Part shown: in pieces, positions 27,418 to 39,327 of the stretch | Numbering within the stretch: the first letter of the stretch is position 1 | Layout: every line of letters starts with the position of its first letter | NCBI GenBank assembly: GCA_905331475.1 | Contig: CAJNYU010003233.1 | Span: 124,001-188,000, forward strand | DNA: 64,000 nt | From: Rotaria socialis | Taxonomy: Eukaryota > Rotifera > Eurotatoria > Philodinida > Philodinidae | Reading direction: 5' to 3' | Made by a program: the position numbers and the translations under genes | The notes under the pieces: model-generated | The model's database searches: none | The model's input: only the letters and a program-made list of their open reading frames with translations | What the model was told of the DNA's origin: nothing

Positions 27418-30400
27418 TCATTTTTTTGAACTAGCATTTCGTGCTTCAGGAAAATGTTCATTATATCGACTATGACGAATATATTTGACACTTATTGTTC
27501 GATCTTCAAAGATCCAATTATTGAGTAAATCATAACCATGACCAGCTGCTTCTTTTGATGCGAACTTAATATAGACAAAAGCCTAAACAAAAGAATCGAT
27601 AATAGATAGGTGTTTCGAAAGATTTCCAATCTTATACCGCATTAATTCCAATATGTTCGATCTCTTTCATATTAGCGCAACGATTTCGAATAGCTTTGGT
27701 AATATGATCGATTTCCTTATCACCTGTATATCTATAAAAAATCAGAAGATTTTATATTCAATACTCCGAAAAAAAAGTACAATTCTCTTACCTATCCGTA
27801 CGAAAACAATTACGTAATTTAAGACATTCAGTAAGTCCTACTTCCGATGTAATAAAATCAGTTGTTTCTTCAGTGGATTTCTTTGCAGTTTTCTATTCAA
27901 GATAAACAAAATGAATAAGAATGATTTCTATTTCTAGAATTTTACCACATACCGATCTAGTCTTCATTGGAGATGCTTTTTCCCATCGCCAAACATCAAC
28001 ACTCTCGCCATTAACATCTTGGGTTTCCAATGTGACTTGTGATTTCTCGCTATCTATTTGCTTTTTAACACGTTCCCAAGTATCTTTTAATTTTTCTCTA
28101 TTAATATTCAATGAAATTTAGAATATAATAAATAGCTAAACAATCAAATACTAACTGATCTTTTTCTGAAATAAGCTTTTCACGAATTTGATTAATAGCA
28201 AGCCACGGTTGTATCTTAGGATCTTGAAGATATTTTTCATGTTGTTCTTCAAGTAATTTATTTACATTTTCAAGAAGATTATAATATTTTTCTTCTTTCT
28301 CTTCGTGTGCTTTCGATTGTTTTTGAAGATACCATGCTAATGTTAAAAGACCAGTGGATCCTGACGAGAAGCGGACACAATTTTTTTCCAAACTCGATCA
28401 ATTTAAAATTAACACTTACCTATGATAAGTAATATTAGATTTCTCGCTGTTTTACTAATATCTTGTTGAGCACGGCAAGCAATTGAACGTAATGCTTCTT
28501 CTGTGCTTAATGCTGTCACTTCAGAAAGATTTTTTGTTTGTACTTTTCCATTCCACATTCTGTAACAAATTAAATCAACCATATTTTTCTATCCTAATTC
28601 CGTTTTGTACTTCCCTTCATTTCGAATGTAAATAGTAATTAGCTGTCAATCGGTAAGTAAGAATAAAAAGTTTAGTAAGCAAATGCCCGTGATTTGTTTT
28701 ACTGATTCTCAATGGAAATGATAAATTTTGGAACCTCTGCAATTACGATGAACTCAATGGATAAGCAACTCTTGGAAACAGTGCTTCATCATAGCAATGT
28801 TCACCTTAATGTCTAAGCCTATATTCTCGTAACGAATCTTTCAGGCGTATCGTCAAATTAATCTTTTGTGTATAGATATTTTAAATTTTACGTGCTCCGA
28901 CAATGTAAACTTACAATATATCAGTCACTGGCTTATTTAATATAAAAGTAACCAATGCATTCCATCGTTCTGCATCGCCCAAATTGAATTTCAATCTCTA
29001 AAAGCACATTTAAAATAGTCTTTCACACGTATATAAATAATCTATGTTTACTTTTTCATCTAAACGTTTTTCAATGTCATTTTTCGTAACATACACATCA
29101 GATTTCGCACGAATGCCACAGTCTACTTCACCTATACAACAACAAGAAACAACTTCTACAACAATTTGAACGAAAATTTTATTTCATCGTTACCAGTTCG
29201 TATTTTAAGTTGCTTTTGTACTTCAGCGATTATTTGTTTCATATCTTCACAGCTAGTCTAATTAACAGCAACAATGAACTACAACATTAAAAGAAGCAAG
29301 TTACAAAATACTTACTGCATTCTTCACAGAACAATTTATATCTAGAAAAATTAGACATTCAAGAAAATTTTAAATAAAAAATTTTAAAATATTTACCTTT
29401 CTGACGTGGAAATATATCTTCATGATTGTTAACTATAAAGATAATTCCACCGAGAAGAACTAGCGTAACAAGTAAAAGTTTTAATGGATTGAATGGAAGA
29501 TTGGTACATGTATGCCATAATGATCGGAATGGTTTTCCTATACATATGCATAATGATGTTGTTTTTCGCTTTCCTGTACTAGGTTTTGGTGATTGTTTCA
29601 CTTGATCATCAAGTTTTTCTGGTTGCGTATCAATATGAACTTTTGATGGTGGACGTATTGGTGTTCCTGATAGCTCAGCAGATATTGAAACATTCGTGTT
29701 CGCAGCACGATTTCGATCACGTGCTGAATCGAGTAATTGTTTAATTTCTCGACGATGACGAGCAACTAAAACAAATCATAAGTCAAATGCAATTCAAAAT
29801 CAATAACCTACTAGATTGTTCAACATCATCAGTTATGTTTGGTGGCGGTGAGATTTCGCTAACTGATGATGATGTACTTGGTGAATCCTGTTGACGACGT
29901 GACCCAGTTGAACGCGTTTGTACTTTTGGTGTTGTTTGATCAGAACGAGTCGATCGTAAGGCAAGAGCAGCCATCGATGCCGAATCTGTTTCTGAATCAC
30001 TTAATTCAATAAGATTAGTTGGTTGTTTTGATCGCGTTGATTGACGTGAGGCTACTGTAATATTGGTTGTGCTTGAACGAGTACGTGATGGTGAACTCGT
30101 AGTAAGCGCTCGCGCCGGTGAAGCAGTAGCACGTGCTGGAGAAGCACTAGTAAGCGGTTTTGATGGGGAAGCAGTTGCACGTGTTGAACGCGATGGAGAA
30201 GCAGTGGCAACTTGAGACCGTGACGGTGAACCATTAGTTTGCGCTCGTGAAGGTGAAGCAGTAGCTTGAACTCGAGATGGCGAAGCAGCAGTACGTGTAC
30301 GTATTTGGGATTGAAGAGCTTCAAGTCGAGTACGAAGTTGTTCACGATTACGTTGAGTAATCGGAGGAACAGTTTCACCATAACTTATTAATTCTTGTCG

Positions 30401-30424
30401 TAACTGTTGATCAGTAAGAGCCAT
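27418..30424 (-). CDS. LEMD3: MAN1/LEMD3-like inner nuclear membrane LEM-domain protein
   Basis: Twelve exons (29812-30424, 29397-29765, 29316-29341, 29194-29257, 29052-29131, 28915-28997, 28420-28559, 28156-28360, 27953-28097, 27792-27892, 27638-27731, 27418-27582) keep phase and give 694 codons. Residues 1-44 are a LEM domain (LTDQQLRQELISYGETVPPI), the BAF-binding module. A low-complexity region with about ten SPSR/SPAR-type repeats follows. TM1 is at about 299-317 (PLKLLLVTLVLLGGIIFIV). The stretch to TM2 (about 450-470) is the predicted lumenal part with several cysteines. The nucleoplasmic C-terminal region contains the MAN1/Src1-type sequence and ends in an RRM-like fold (FVYIKFASKEAAGHGY ... 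ISVKYIRHSRYNEHFPEA). Known role of MAN1: lamina and chromatin tethering and binding of R-SMADs. LEMD2 is the alternative name; the RRM-like ending favours MAN1. One exon is only 26 nt. Confidence 0.9.
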
Positions 30425-33400
30425 TGTTATACACTCGGTCTCTTTTTTACTTTATCTTAATCGATAGTTTAGACTAGAAATACTTATCTAAATAAAATGG
30501 AAACAAACGTTTAAATCGATCAATCACATAAGGGATCTTTGTTTAGCATAGTCGTGAACGATATGTTTGAAGAAACAATGACAGGTCAACATAAGCTACA
30601 TACGATCTCTACATAACCTAGCGCTGCACTGTATACTATTCACATCGACTATAGCGATTAGAAACATAGAGACAATGGACATGATAACAAAGCCAATAAT
30701 GCCTTCTTGTATCTATCTATGTTCAATCAAACAACCAATTGTTTCTTTTTGTATCATTTTATTGCATACTTGAAAAATAAGAACATTTATTATTAGAAAA
30801 AAAAAATTATTTATTTTTCGATCACTACAAATTATAAACTTGATATGCTATCCAATTTTGTTAAAGATGTCGCACATTGATATACACAATCACCATGGCA
30901 AGGAAATTTATATAGTTTTTACATACATGCAATAGTCAAACTAAAATTATTCTGAATAATCAAAAGTAAAAAGTAATTATATTCAAGTGTTGATTCATTC
31001 TAGTTCCTTCATAGCACATTATTATTGTTATTCTTTGTACGCAAGAAAAATCACCTGTTCGGTCTGTTACAAGATATAAAAAATCACAAGCGGTATTTTT
31101 CTACATATGAAATCGATATGAAGATCTATAGATCTGTTTTAACATTAATCGGATTTTCTGCTGTTATTAATTTATACAATAGTTGAGAAAACATTTAAAC
31201 ATATAAAATTTATTCTTGAACAAAAGTACTTGTAAATAAATGATTATCTCGTCTTTATATATATTTGATAGACTTTGCCGATGTTTTATTCTGTCTTGTT
31301 GCAAGGACAATATTTGCAAGAGAAATTTTTATTGTTAAAAATACATATCTAGCATAATGCACTCGACCGATCGATCGATCGAAAGTTTACATATGGCTCG
31401 TTTGGTGAATATGCAAACAAGGTATTGCTTCTTTCGCAATACTTGCTTGTCGTCGTCATCTCATGATTAGACATGCATTCATACACTTTCTGAAAATGAA
31501 AAAAAAAGTCATTGTCTTAAACAAACAACTCGAATGAAAGAGAGAAGTCGTCGTATGTCAAATAAACTTGCTTGCTTTTCAAGCATGTCCAATATATTGA
31601 TCTAGTTATTCTCAATCTTGAATTTTTAAAAGTGGAAATCATACGAGAGAGAGAGAGAGAGAGAGAAACATACTAACCGCAGTGATGAACATTGTTCAAT
31701 ATATCAGCTGGTTTGATGCTTGAAGAGACTAGTATGATTCTCTCACTTTCTTTTTTTTTTTGTCTCTCCTTTCTCGTTTCTTTTTACATACTTTCTTTCA
31801 CTCGTCGTGTGTCAAACACACTCATTTTTAATGGAATTTCAAAATGCATCGTACACTGTGAGGGAGAGAGAGAGACGGCACTGCGCGCACACACTTTAAC
31901 GAACATTTTCATAATTCTCTCTCGTTTTTTTCTTCTTTATGCTGCAACTACTACCTCTCTCTCTCTCTCTCTTTTTCATTCAACACAACGGTCGACTAGC
32001 TGTCGTTCAAAATACACAGTCACACCGGTAAAGAGATTGAAGAAAAGTATGCTAGTCATTTATAGTCTATCATGTTATTTAAGTAAGTTTGGCTCATTAT
32101 TTTACAAATGATCTCAACTAGAGTTTACATGTAGACTTTTCAGAGTAGTCAGAATAAGAGTAATAGACAAGATTGTATGAATTCTTTTCATTTTACAGAA
32201 ATAAAATTCAAGACATTTTATTTAATTATTACATTTATTCTTTAATTCTTTTCATTTCTTTCTTTTTTTTTTGTATTCTGAACACATGAATAGAAATTGT
32301 ATAGTTCGTCACCAAATCTAATTATCACTATGAAAATAAATCATTGTCAGAAAGAGCAACCGACTCATTTCACACTCACTTAGATCGCTTCCAGCTCATG
32401 TGTTGATGTCAATTTCCTTCGTTTTTCTACTTACTTCTCTTTTATACCGGATAGATAAGTAGACGATGAAGGTACAGAATTTCTCGCTATACCTTTTCTA
32501 CTATGATTGTCGTTATGATAGCGACATAGCGGAAACCGGTTCGTTTTTTTTCTTATACACCTATATATATATATGCGCGTTTCTTTCTCTCGTTTCACGT
32601 CTGTCATTTCAAATCATGAGCCGAAACGCTTGATGCCGTGCGCGTATTTAGCTAGAGAAATGAATGCTACTGGCAGTAGTAGCAGTAGTTGTGAATGAAT
32701 AAGAAAGGCAAAAAGGAAGTTGTTACGATGGTAATGAAAGAAAACACTTATCGATGAACTCGAACGGACAAAAATCAGTACGAGACTTGATGGACATTAC
32801 ACCTTTAGAAAACAAAAGAACGTCGTTTTAAATTTTTGGAAAAGAAAAAGAGAAAGAAAGGAAAAAAAAAGAAAGAAATCTTTACTTTCAAAATTTTCAC
32901 TATATGCCTTGTTCGCTTAGTTGCAATTAATCACTTTGCTCGTCGTCACACTTGAGAGAGAAGAGCTCTTACTTCGTTTTTTCCCTCCGCCTTCTCTTAG
33001 GTAAAGAAACTGAAGAGAGGGAAAAAGGTGTTCTTATAAACACACACACACACACACATAAGAGAAAGAAAGAGAGAGAGAGCGAGCGAGCGAGATCCAC
33101 ACTTGAACATTAATGGGATGGTAATGATGATGACAATGGAAACGAAAATATTCAATTGGCTAGTATAGTAAAAATACAAGAGTCTATGAAAGTAAAGAAC
33201 GTGACACTATTCAATAATGTATAGATGCAAAACAAATAGTACACAAAAAAAGTCCCTATGATGATGATAGGAGAGGTGGAAATCGATAGAAGACAAACGG
33301 TTTGTATGTCCAACGTATAAGTTTACTTTCCTTTTCTTTTATTTCGATTGACTATTTATCCATCCGTAAATTTGACAAGTGTGTCAGTTCATTAGATATA

Positions 33401-36009
33401 GCAAAAGCCAGGTAGGCAAAAGTAACAGTCAGCGAAGTGCCCGAATATCTTGTTATTAGAATTTAGAACATACATTGACACGTAGAGAAAGAGAGAGGGA
33501 GAGAGAGAGAGAGAGACATACTTTCTTCTTTGTGCGCTCTCTCTTATTCTACGTCTCTCTTTCTTTTCTTTTTTCTTTTATTCTCTCTTTAAATCAACAT
33601 CTCATTTTGTTGCTACTACCTTTACTTTTTTCTCACTTGCACATTTTAACATTCATTCACCCAAGTATACACACACACACACACACACACATATAAATAT
33701 ATATATGCATACACCGTTCATTATTAAGATGTATCTTTACTGAGCGGTTGATTAACACGATTCCGCTTAGTATCGTTGCATCTTCAACAATCTGTTTCGG
33801 TATTATCATCTGATCATTATTGATTTATAAATATATATATATATATATATATACATATATGTGTGATGATAATGAACACAAATAAAACACATCTACACAC
33901 TATGAAATCCTAAGATGTTAGTATATATGAAAAAAATCAATTTTCATTTCAGTAGAGATCACAGCTTGAAACAAACCAGATCAGCATGTTTCCACATGAG
34001 ATAGTCAAAAAGAAAAATAGACCAAAAAAACAAATTTGCTGTAGAATTTTTCATTGTTCACATCAATTTCAATTAATAAATTCGTCATACAGAACGAAAT
34101 CATCATTTATATTCACATTGATTGGATCTGCATGCAAGTATTTTAGTTTTCCCTCTTGAATTCAAAAAATGAAATATCGCATTCAACAGCAAAACTGAGA
34201 ATTATGCATTGAAATTCAATTGAGCCAAGGTAATAATTATTTCTTTCTTGTACTTGACATATGTACATGATGCAATGCATAGATGATTTCCTTTTTAATT
34301 TATGTGAATTGGTTGGCATCTTTGACAAACATTATATTCAAGTGCCATTTTTTGTTCATAAAAATGTCAATAAATAGAATGAAGAAAAAAATAATAATAT
34401 GGCTGCATCAAATACAAATAACAAGAAAACCAATTCCCGATCCATGGCTATCCAATTATTCATCTATTGAATTGTGGATAGTGATATTTTAATCATCTTC
34501 ACATTCCTACTGTCTTTTTCTTTTTCTAAAGGAAATTTCATTTGAAAACAACTAAATGATACTTCTATTCATTTACGTCCTCAAGTTTTTTTTCTTCTTA
34601 TTAGTAAAATTTCTGTACTGAATTTGATGGAAGTAGAAGAAAAAAACTTTCCATTTAATTAACATTTTGCAAGTGTAATTTGAATAGTTTCTATGCTTTT
34701 TCTGTGTTTTATTTATCTATTAATTTTGAAAAATTGTGATTAAAGAAAAAAGAAAATCTTTCGTGATGAAATTTTGTGTACATTCAATGATCAGTAAATC
34801 TTGGTAAAGAATATAAATGCTAATATACATGAAACGTTGAATGCAATAACTTTTACAAATGAGAGTATTCTTCCTTCGGCACATGTTTACCACCAAAGCA
34901 GTTTTATCAGCATAATGACTAATGAAAAACAACATTGTATAGAAGAGTGAGTTTATACATATCATATATGTAATTAACAGTTGACGATAGGTTTCTTTTA
35001 CATTAGTCTGATTATATTTACTTAGTCGTTTTTTTCAATCAGATAATGAAAGAGTGACAGTATTTGACTTGAATGATTTGCTGAATAATTTATATGATAG
35101 TATGAATTTAAACAAGTTTAATGAGTAAGAGAGACATTTTTTTTTGTTATGATAATTTTAAATTTGCCGATGAACAACAAGACAAGCCAAAAAATGTAAT
35201 GGAAAAACGAATCATTTCAAAAAGATTTATGTAATCAAAGTCATAGATACAAGAAATTATTTGAGGATAGAAGATATGTTGAAAAATTGATCATTTCTGA
35301 TATGTCGATACAACATGTGATATTATTCCTCGTAGTGGATAGACAGGGCGGGTGAGGATATATGACTAGGCGATTGTTTTCTGTTGGCTAGATAGTTGAT
35401 GAGAACACCTATTGAAGATATTTTGTGCATGATCTAGGGTGTTCTCGAACATAGAATATTGCCTTTAATGGCTGGGAGCCGGCGACAACAAACTATTTTG
35501 TATTCCTCAGTATTATTGAACTTCTTGTCAAATGTGTCTGACAAATGTCTATGTTTTAAATCCGGAGTTGAATTAATATCATTTTCTATTGCTCAAATGA
35601 GCAAGAAGAAAGAGGTTCTGTACTAAAGTTTCGGTTACTCTAACTAATATTCAATAAATTAGCCAACAAGTGCAACAACGAATTAGTGTCTGTAATAAAC
35701 GATATTGAAATAAGAGATGTATAACTAATGTTGATAGACCTACAAATAGTTGTGTTTTTAACTGTGGTTTTAATTCTCTCTCTCAGTCGAAGAAGAAAAA
35801 AGAAGTAAGAACCGATATTACTTTTTTCATAAAAGTAACTTAACAATTCTGAAAGACAAGTTGTTCATTTCAGAATAAATCAATCATGACAAAACCCACG
35901 ACGTTGACGACTGTGTAGTTAACAATACTGTAGTAAAGGATTCTGTAGTCAATCTACGTGGGCAAAAATAACTTTTTCTATGCTCATAAAAACAAGTAAA
36001 AGCAATTTA
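30425..36009. other. gene-poor region rich in simple repeats
   Basis: No gene was recognised. The stretch contains a (CGAT)n run near 31365-31381, (GA)n at about 31643-31667 and 33485-33517, (CT)n at about 31955-31971, (CA)n near 33041-33058 and 33669-33690, and (TA)n at about 33831-33851. Frames such as the 139-codon one at 31692-32111 are composed of these repeats. A 9-bp inverted repeat GAGAACACC / GGTGTTCTC sits near 35400-35453. Confidence 0.45.
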
Positions 36010-36895
36010 ATCCATTAGCGGCCATTATTACTCTAGGGCATGCTCCCATAGTTCCACCATTCATGATGAAGGTAAGACACTATTAGCTCGTTTGTAGATT
36101 TTGACTATTAGAACACACATGAGTAACATTAAATGATTTTGTTGTCATTAAAATTTTACCTCCCACGAGCACCAACTGAACAAAATACTTGTGAGCCGAC
36201 TTCGGTTACTATTGGCGTTCACGTAAGAGTGCACGGACCATATATCGATCATTGAAACAGTGTAGTTAGAACAGTCATTTTCTGAGATGAGTACCAGCGA
36301 ATATGATACTCACACCTGTGTACCAGTACAAGCAACAATAAGACTTGAACCATACAAAAATGGTTTTTCAGTAAAATTATATGAATCAAAGACATGACTG
36401 TTCAATGGAAAATGTCAGCAAACACATTTCATGTGAAATATCTGATCAGTATTTAGAATCATTGTATTATTCGGTAGTGAATTCAGTGGACCAACGCCAT
36501 CACATCCATTAATTGTGCTAACACAACGAAATCGACCATCATCACAATCGGTGTCCACGGTCGATATCGGCATTGCTTGCTGAACGCCAACAGAAATATA
36601 AATTGAAGAGATCATAGTAGGCTGTGTTGGAGTATTGTATGTGCCATTCGGTTGCCTACCTAAATCAATACGAGTTTATATACTCCAATTTTGACGTCAT
36701 TCACTACCAGCCGGTAAATTCAGCGTATTTAAAGATTCAATAGATAACGAACATTGTACTTGTTTCCAATCGGCAATCTACTCGACATACAATCGAATAG
36801 ATAATAAATTCTTTCGGTTTCCACGAATGACTTACTGATTTGAATTAACAATAAAAGAATACGGAAAGATGAAAAATAGTAAAACTATCAACTTA
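36010..36895 (-). pseudogene. decayed remnant of an unrecognised, probably secreted protein gene
   Basis: Reading leftward, a hydrophobic signal-like segment (KLIVLLFFIFPYSFIVNS, about 36840-36895) has no in-frame ATG. Coding-like segments follow: IADWKQVQCSLSIESLNTLN; a stretch at 36415-36667 including VDTDCDDGRFRCVSTINGC; then HVFDSYNFTEKPFLYGSSLI with VACTGTQ; and FCSVGARG and NGGTMGACPRV further left. A 49-bp GT...AG intron fits after LPA, but an in-frame TGA after MKCVC and other stops break the frame. The cysteine-containing style suggests an extracellular protein; the family is unknown. It could be a real multi-exon gene whose splicing I mis-parsed. Confidence 0.45.
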
Positions 36896-38266
36896 TATAA
36901 TGAATTTGTACGTACATACTAGAACATTCTTGTCCTTTTTTTGTTAAACTCTTACTTTGATGACATTCGATCAATAACAATAATCTGTTGAAAATACTAG
37001 AAACGTATCACGGTGTCAATATCCGTAGAAGAAACAATAAATGGTTGATAATTAAAGACTGCAATGATAATTTATTGATCATAATAGAGAAGTCTGATTT
37101 CTATAAACCTAATTTATTGAGAATCCAAGTCATTATCTAGCTCTGATTATGAATATTGCATCGAGATTTAACTTTATTTAATTATCTATCAACAGAATCT
37201 TCAGTGCGAATAAAATCAAAGATAGAAACATGTATAATAATTAATTTTCATTAATTTTCTAGATTGTCAATGATCATATTTTATGATTGAATCAAGAACA
37301 GGCTAAAAAGAAAAAGGAACAAAGAAATAAATAAAGAGCAAAAATTCTGCAATCGACGGGTTTTGATTTCGATATATTTATTTTCTAGAAATATAATTCA
37401 AATAATAAAGTATCAGTTTTTAAAATCGCTACTTCAGATTTTCAATCATCCATCGAAAAGTCTTTGATTGTCCAAGACTCTGATTCCTTGTCATTAATTT
37501 TTATGGCTGTCTTTATTGATATAGCTATAAAGTGTATTACTCAAATATTTAGTTTAACTGTAGATTTTCTATGACAGTTTCTATTCCTATCAGCAATAAT
37601 TTCAATTAATCAGTGAGGAGAAACACTGAAAATTCAATAATATTATCTCGTAGAATTTTTTTTAACGTAAGCCTTGTTGAATTTGCAGCTTCTGTGACTC
37701 TATGATATTGTAATGTTCACCATCGCGGAAGCACGTATCAACGAAAAAATAAAGTAAAGACCTTCAAAGAAAAATTTCGACTTATTTGTCTCGGGATTTT
37801 ATTCTAGCTGATAGACGATATCCAACATATGACTATATTTTCTAACTTATCGCATCTACTTGTATAACGAATATGTTCTCTTGAAGTGTCACGTGGTCTA
37901 GCTTGTGAATAAATGTAAGTTGAAATATAATTTTTTCGTATCTATATAAATCATTCATGCATGTAATGGAATGTATGTAAATTCAGATGCATACGCTGTC
38001 CACTTAGAAATCAAAAGCATACGTCATGCAAAAGGTATGTTTTGACAGTCATTCAGTTAATTATAAACGAAAAATGTTGTTGATAGTGAATGAAATTTTC
38101 GCAATATTGACAAATAACCCAATCTGTACTCTTTGAAATGTTCATTGAATGATTTGCAGTTGCTTTTTGAATAGGGCCTTGAAATAAGCCTATTTTATTA
38201 TTGGGAAAATAAAATGACATGCACCACTTATTTTACTAAACTGCTGACAAATATTATTGTTCTTAG
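36896..38266. other. intergenic
   Basis: AT-rich sequence; no coding, RNA or element signal was recognised before the hAT-type MITE. Confidence 0.4.
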
Positions 38267-38504
38267 CAGAGATGGGCAAGTCAGTGATGGGTTATGACTT
38301 GACTTGCAACAAGTCGTACAGAGAAATTCAAGTCAAGTCAAAAAATGACTTCACCTGATGATTTTTTGAATGAATTATGACTCAAATTGACTTGACTTGA
38401 CTTGACTTGGAATTTTCTTTGGCTTAGCTATGATTTGACTTGAAATTTTCAGAAACTGACTTGACTTGACTTGAGTCGAAAAAACGCTGACTTGCCCATC
38501 TCTT
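38267..38504. mobile_element. 238-bp hAT-type MITE with 8-bp target-site duplication
   Basis: Terminal inverted repeats CAGAGATGGGCAAGTCAG (left) and AAGAGATGGGCAAGTCAG (complement of right) are 17 of 18 identical and start with the CA-RxG-type end usual for hAT elements. Perfect 8-bp direct copies GTTCTTAG flank it at 38259-38266 and 38505-38512. The interior is built largely from the words TGACTTG and CAAGTCA repeated in both orientations, so the whole element folds as a palindrome. It has no coding capacity; mobility would need a transposase from elsewhere. Confidence 0.85.
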
Positions 38505-39327
38505 GTTCTTAGTTTCAAAGTATCGATAAGCATAAACGTAATTATTGTTTTTGTTTTTCTAATCTGATCGTATAGCCCGAAGAATAGAAGATAACTTCGA
38601 CATTGTTTTGGCGTTTTTATTCTCGTCATAGGTGGGTTCAAATAAATTTACTTTGAATACGGCTTCGCGCTTGAACAAAATAGCTATTTCTATTCGTGCA
38701 TGATTAATTAAAGATCAGTTGAACAATGCAACCGTCAAGTATTACATAAAAAAAGAAATAATGAGCGTTTAAAATGGGTACCCATCAGTACAACGAAATA
38801 ATAATAGTTAATGAAAACATGATCAAGGTCATGAGTTGTCATATTTATTAATCAATCAATCATTTTTCTCTGATTGATACGAATCATTCAAATGTGGATG
38901 TGTATCTATGAATTGCAAAAATAGTAGCTATTAGTGATAGTTTGCCTCTAAGAGAGTTGGTACGTCATCATCTGGGACTGTTTTCATTAATTGAGATTGA
39001 AAAGACTTTTTTTTTAGAAACTCTCCACTGAATACTGGAAAACATAACAACAGGCAAAAATAGTTACTTTTTTTTCTTCAAAACTGTATCCTTATTCGTA
39101 TGAGTATATTTATATATAGTTTATTGTTTTGTATCATCTTCGATCTTTTTACACTTAGAAATTTTTATCATACTCTTTTATTTCTTGGTCTATACGCATA
39201 ATACACCATTATTAATATAATAATCTGATCCAGTTAGTAATAAAATACAAAGTTTTGTTTTTCACTTTAAAATTATGTTCCGTCTAAATAAGCAGAATGT
39301 GGAACAGAGTTATGTTTATGATGCAGT
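38505..39327. other. intergenic and VLCAD 3' flank
   Basis: AT-rich sequence up to the VLCAD stop codon; nothing else seen. Confidence 0.4.

Noticed and set aside
31692-32111. 139-codon plus-strand frame
   Set aside because: Composed of (CT)n and (GA)n simple repeats; no domain, no splice partners.
35400-35453. Inverted repeat GAGAACACC / GGTGTTCTC
   Set aside because: Nine-bp stem with a loop of about 30 nt, no flanking duplication and no terminator context in a eukaryote.
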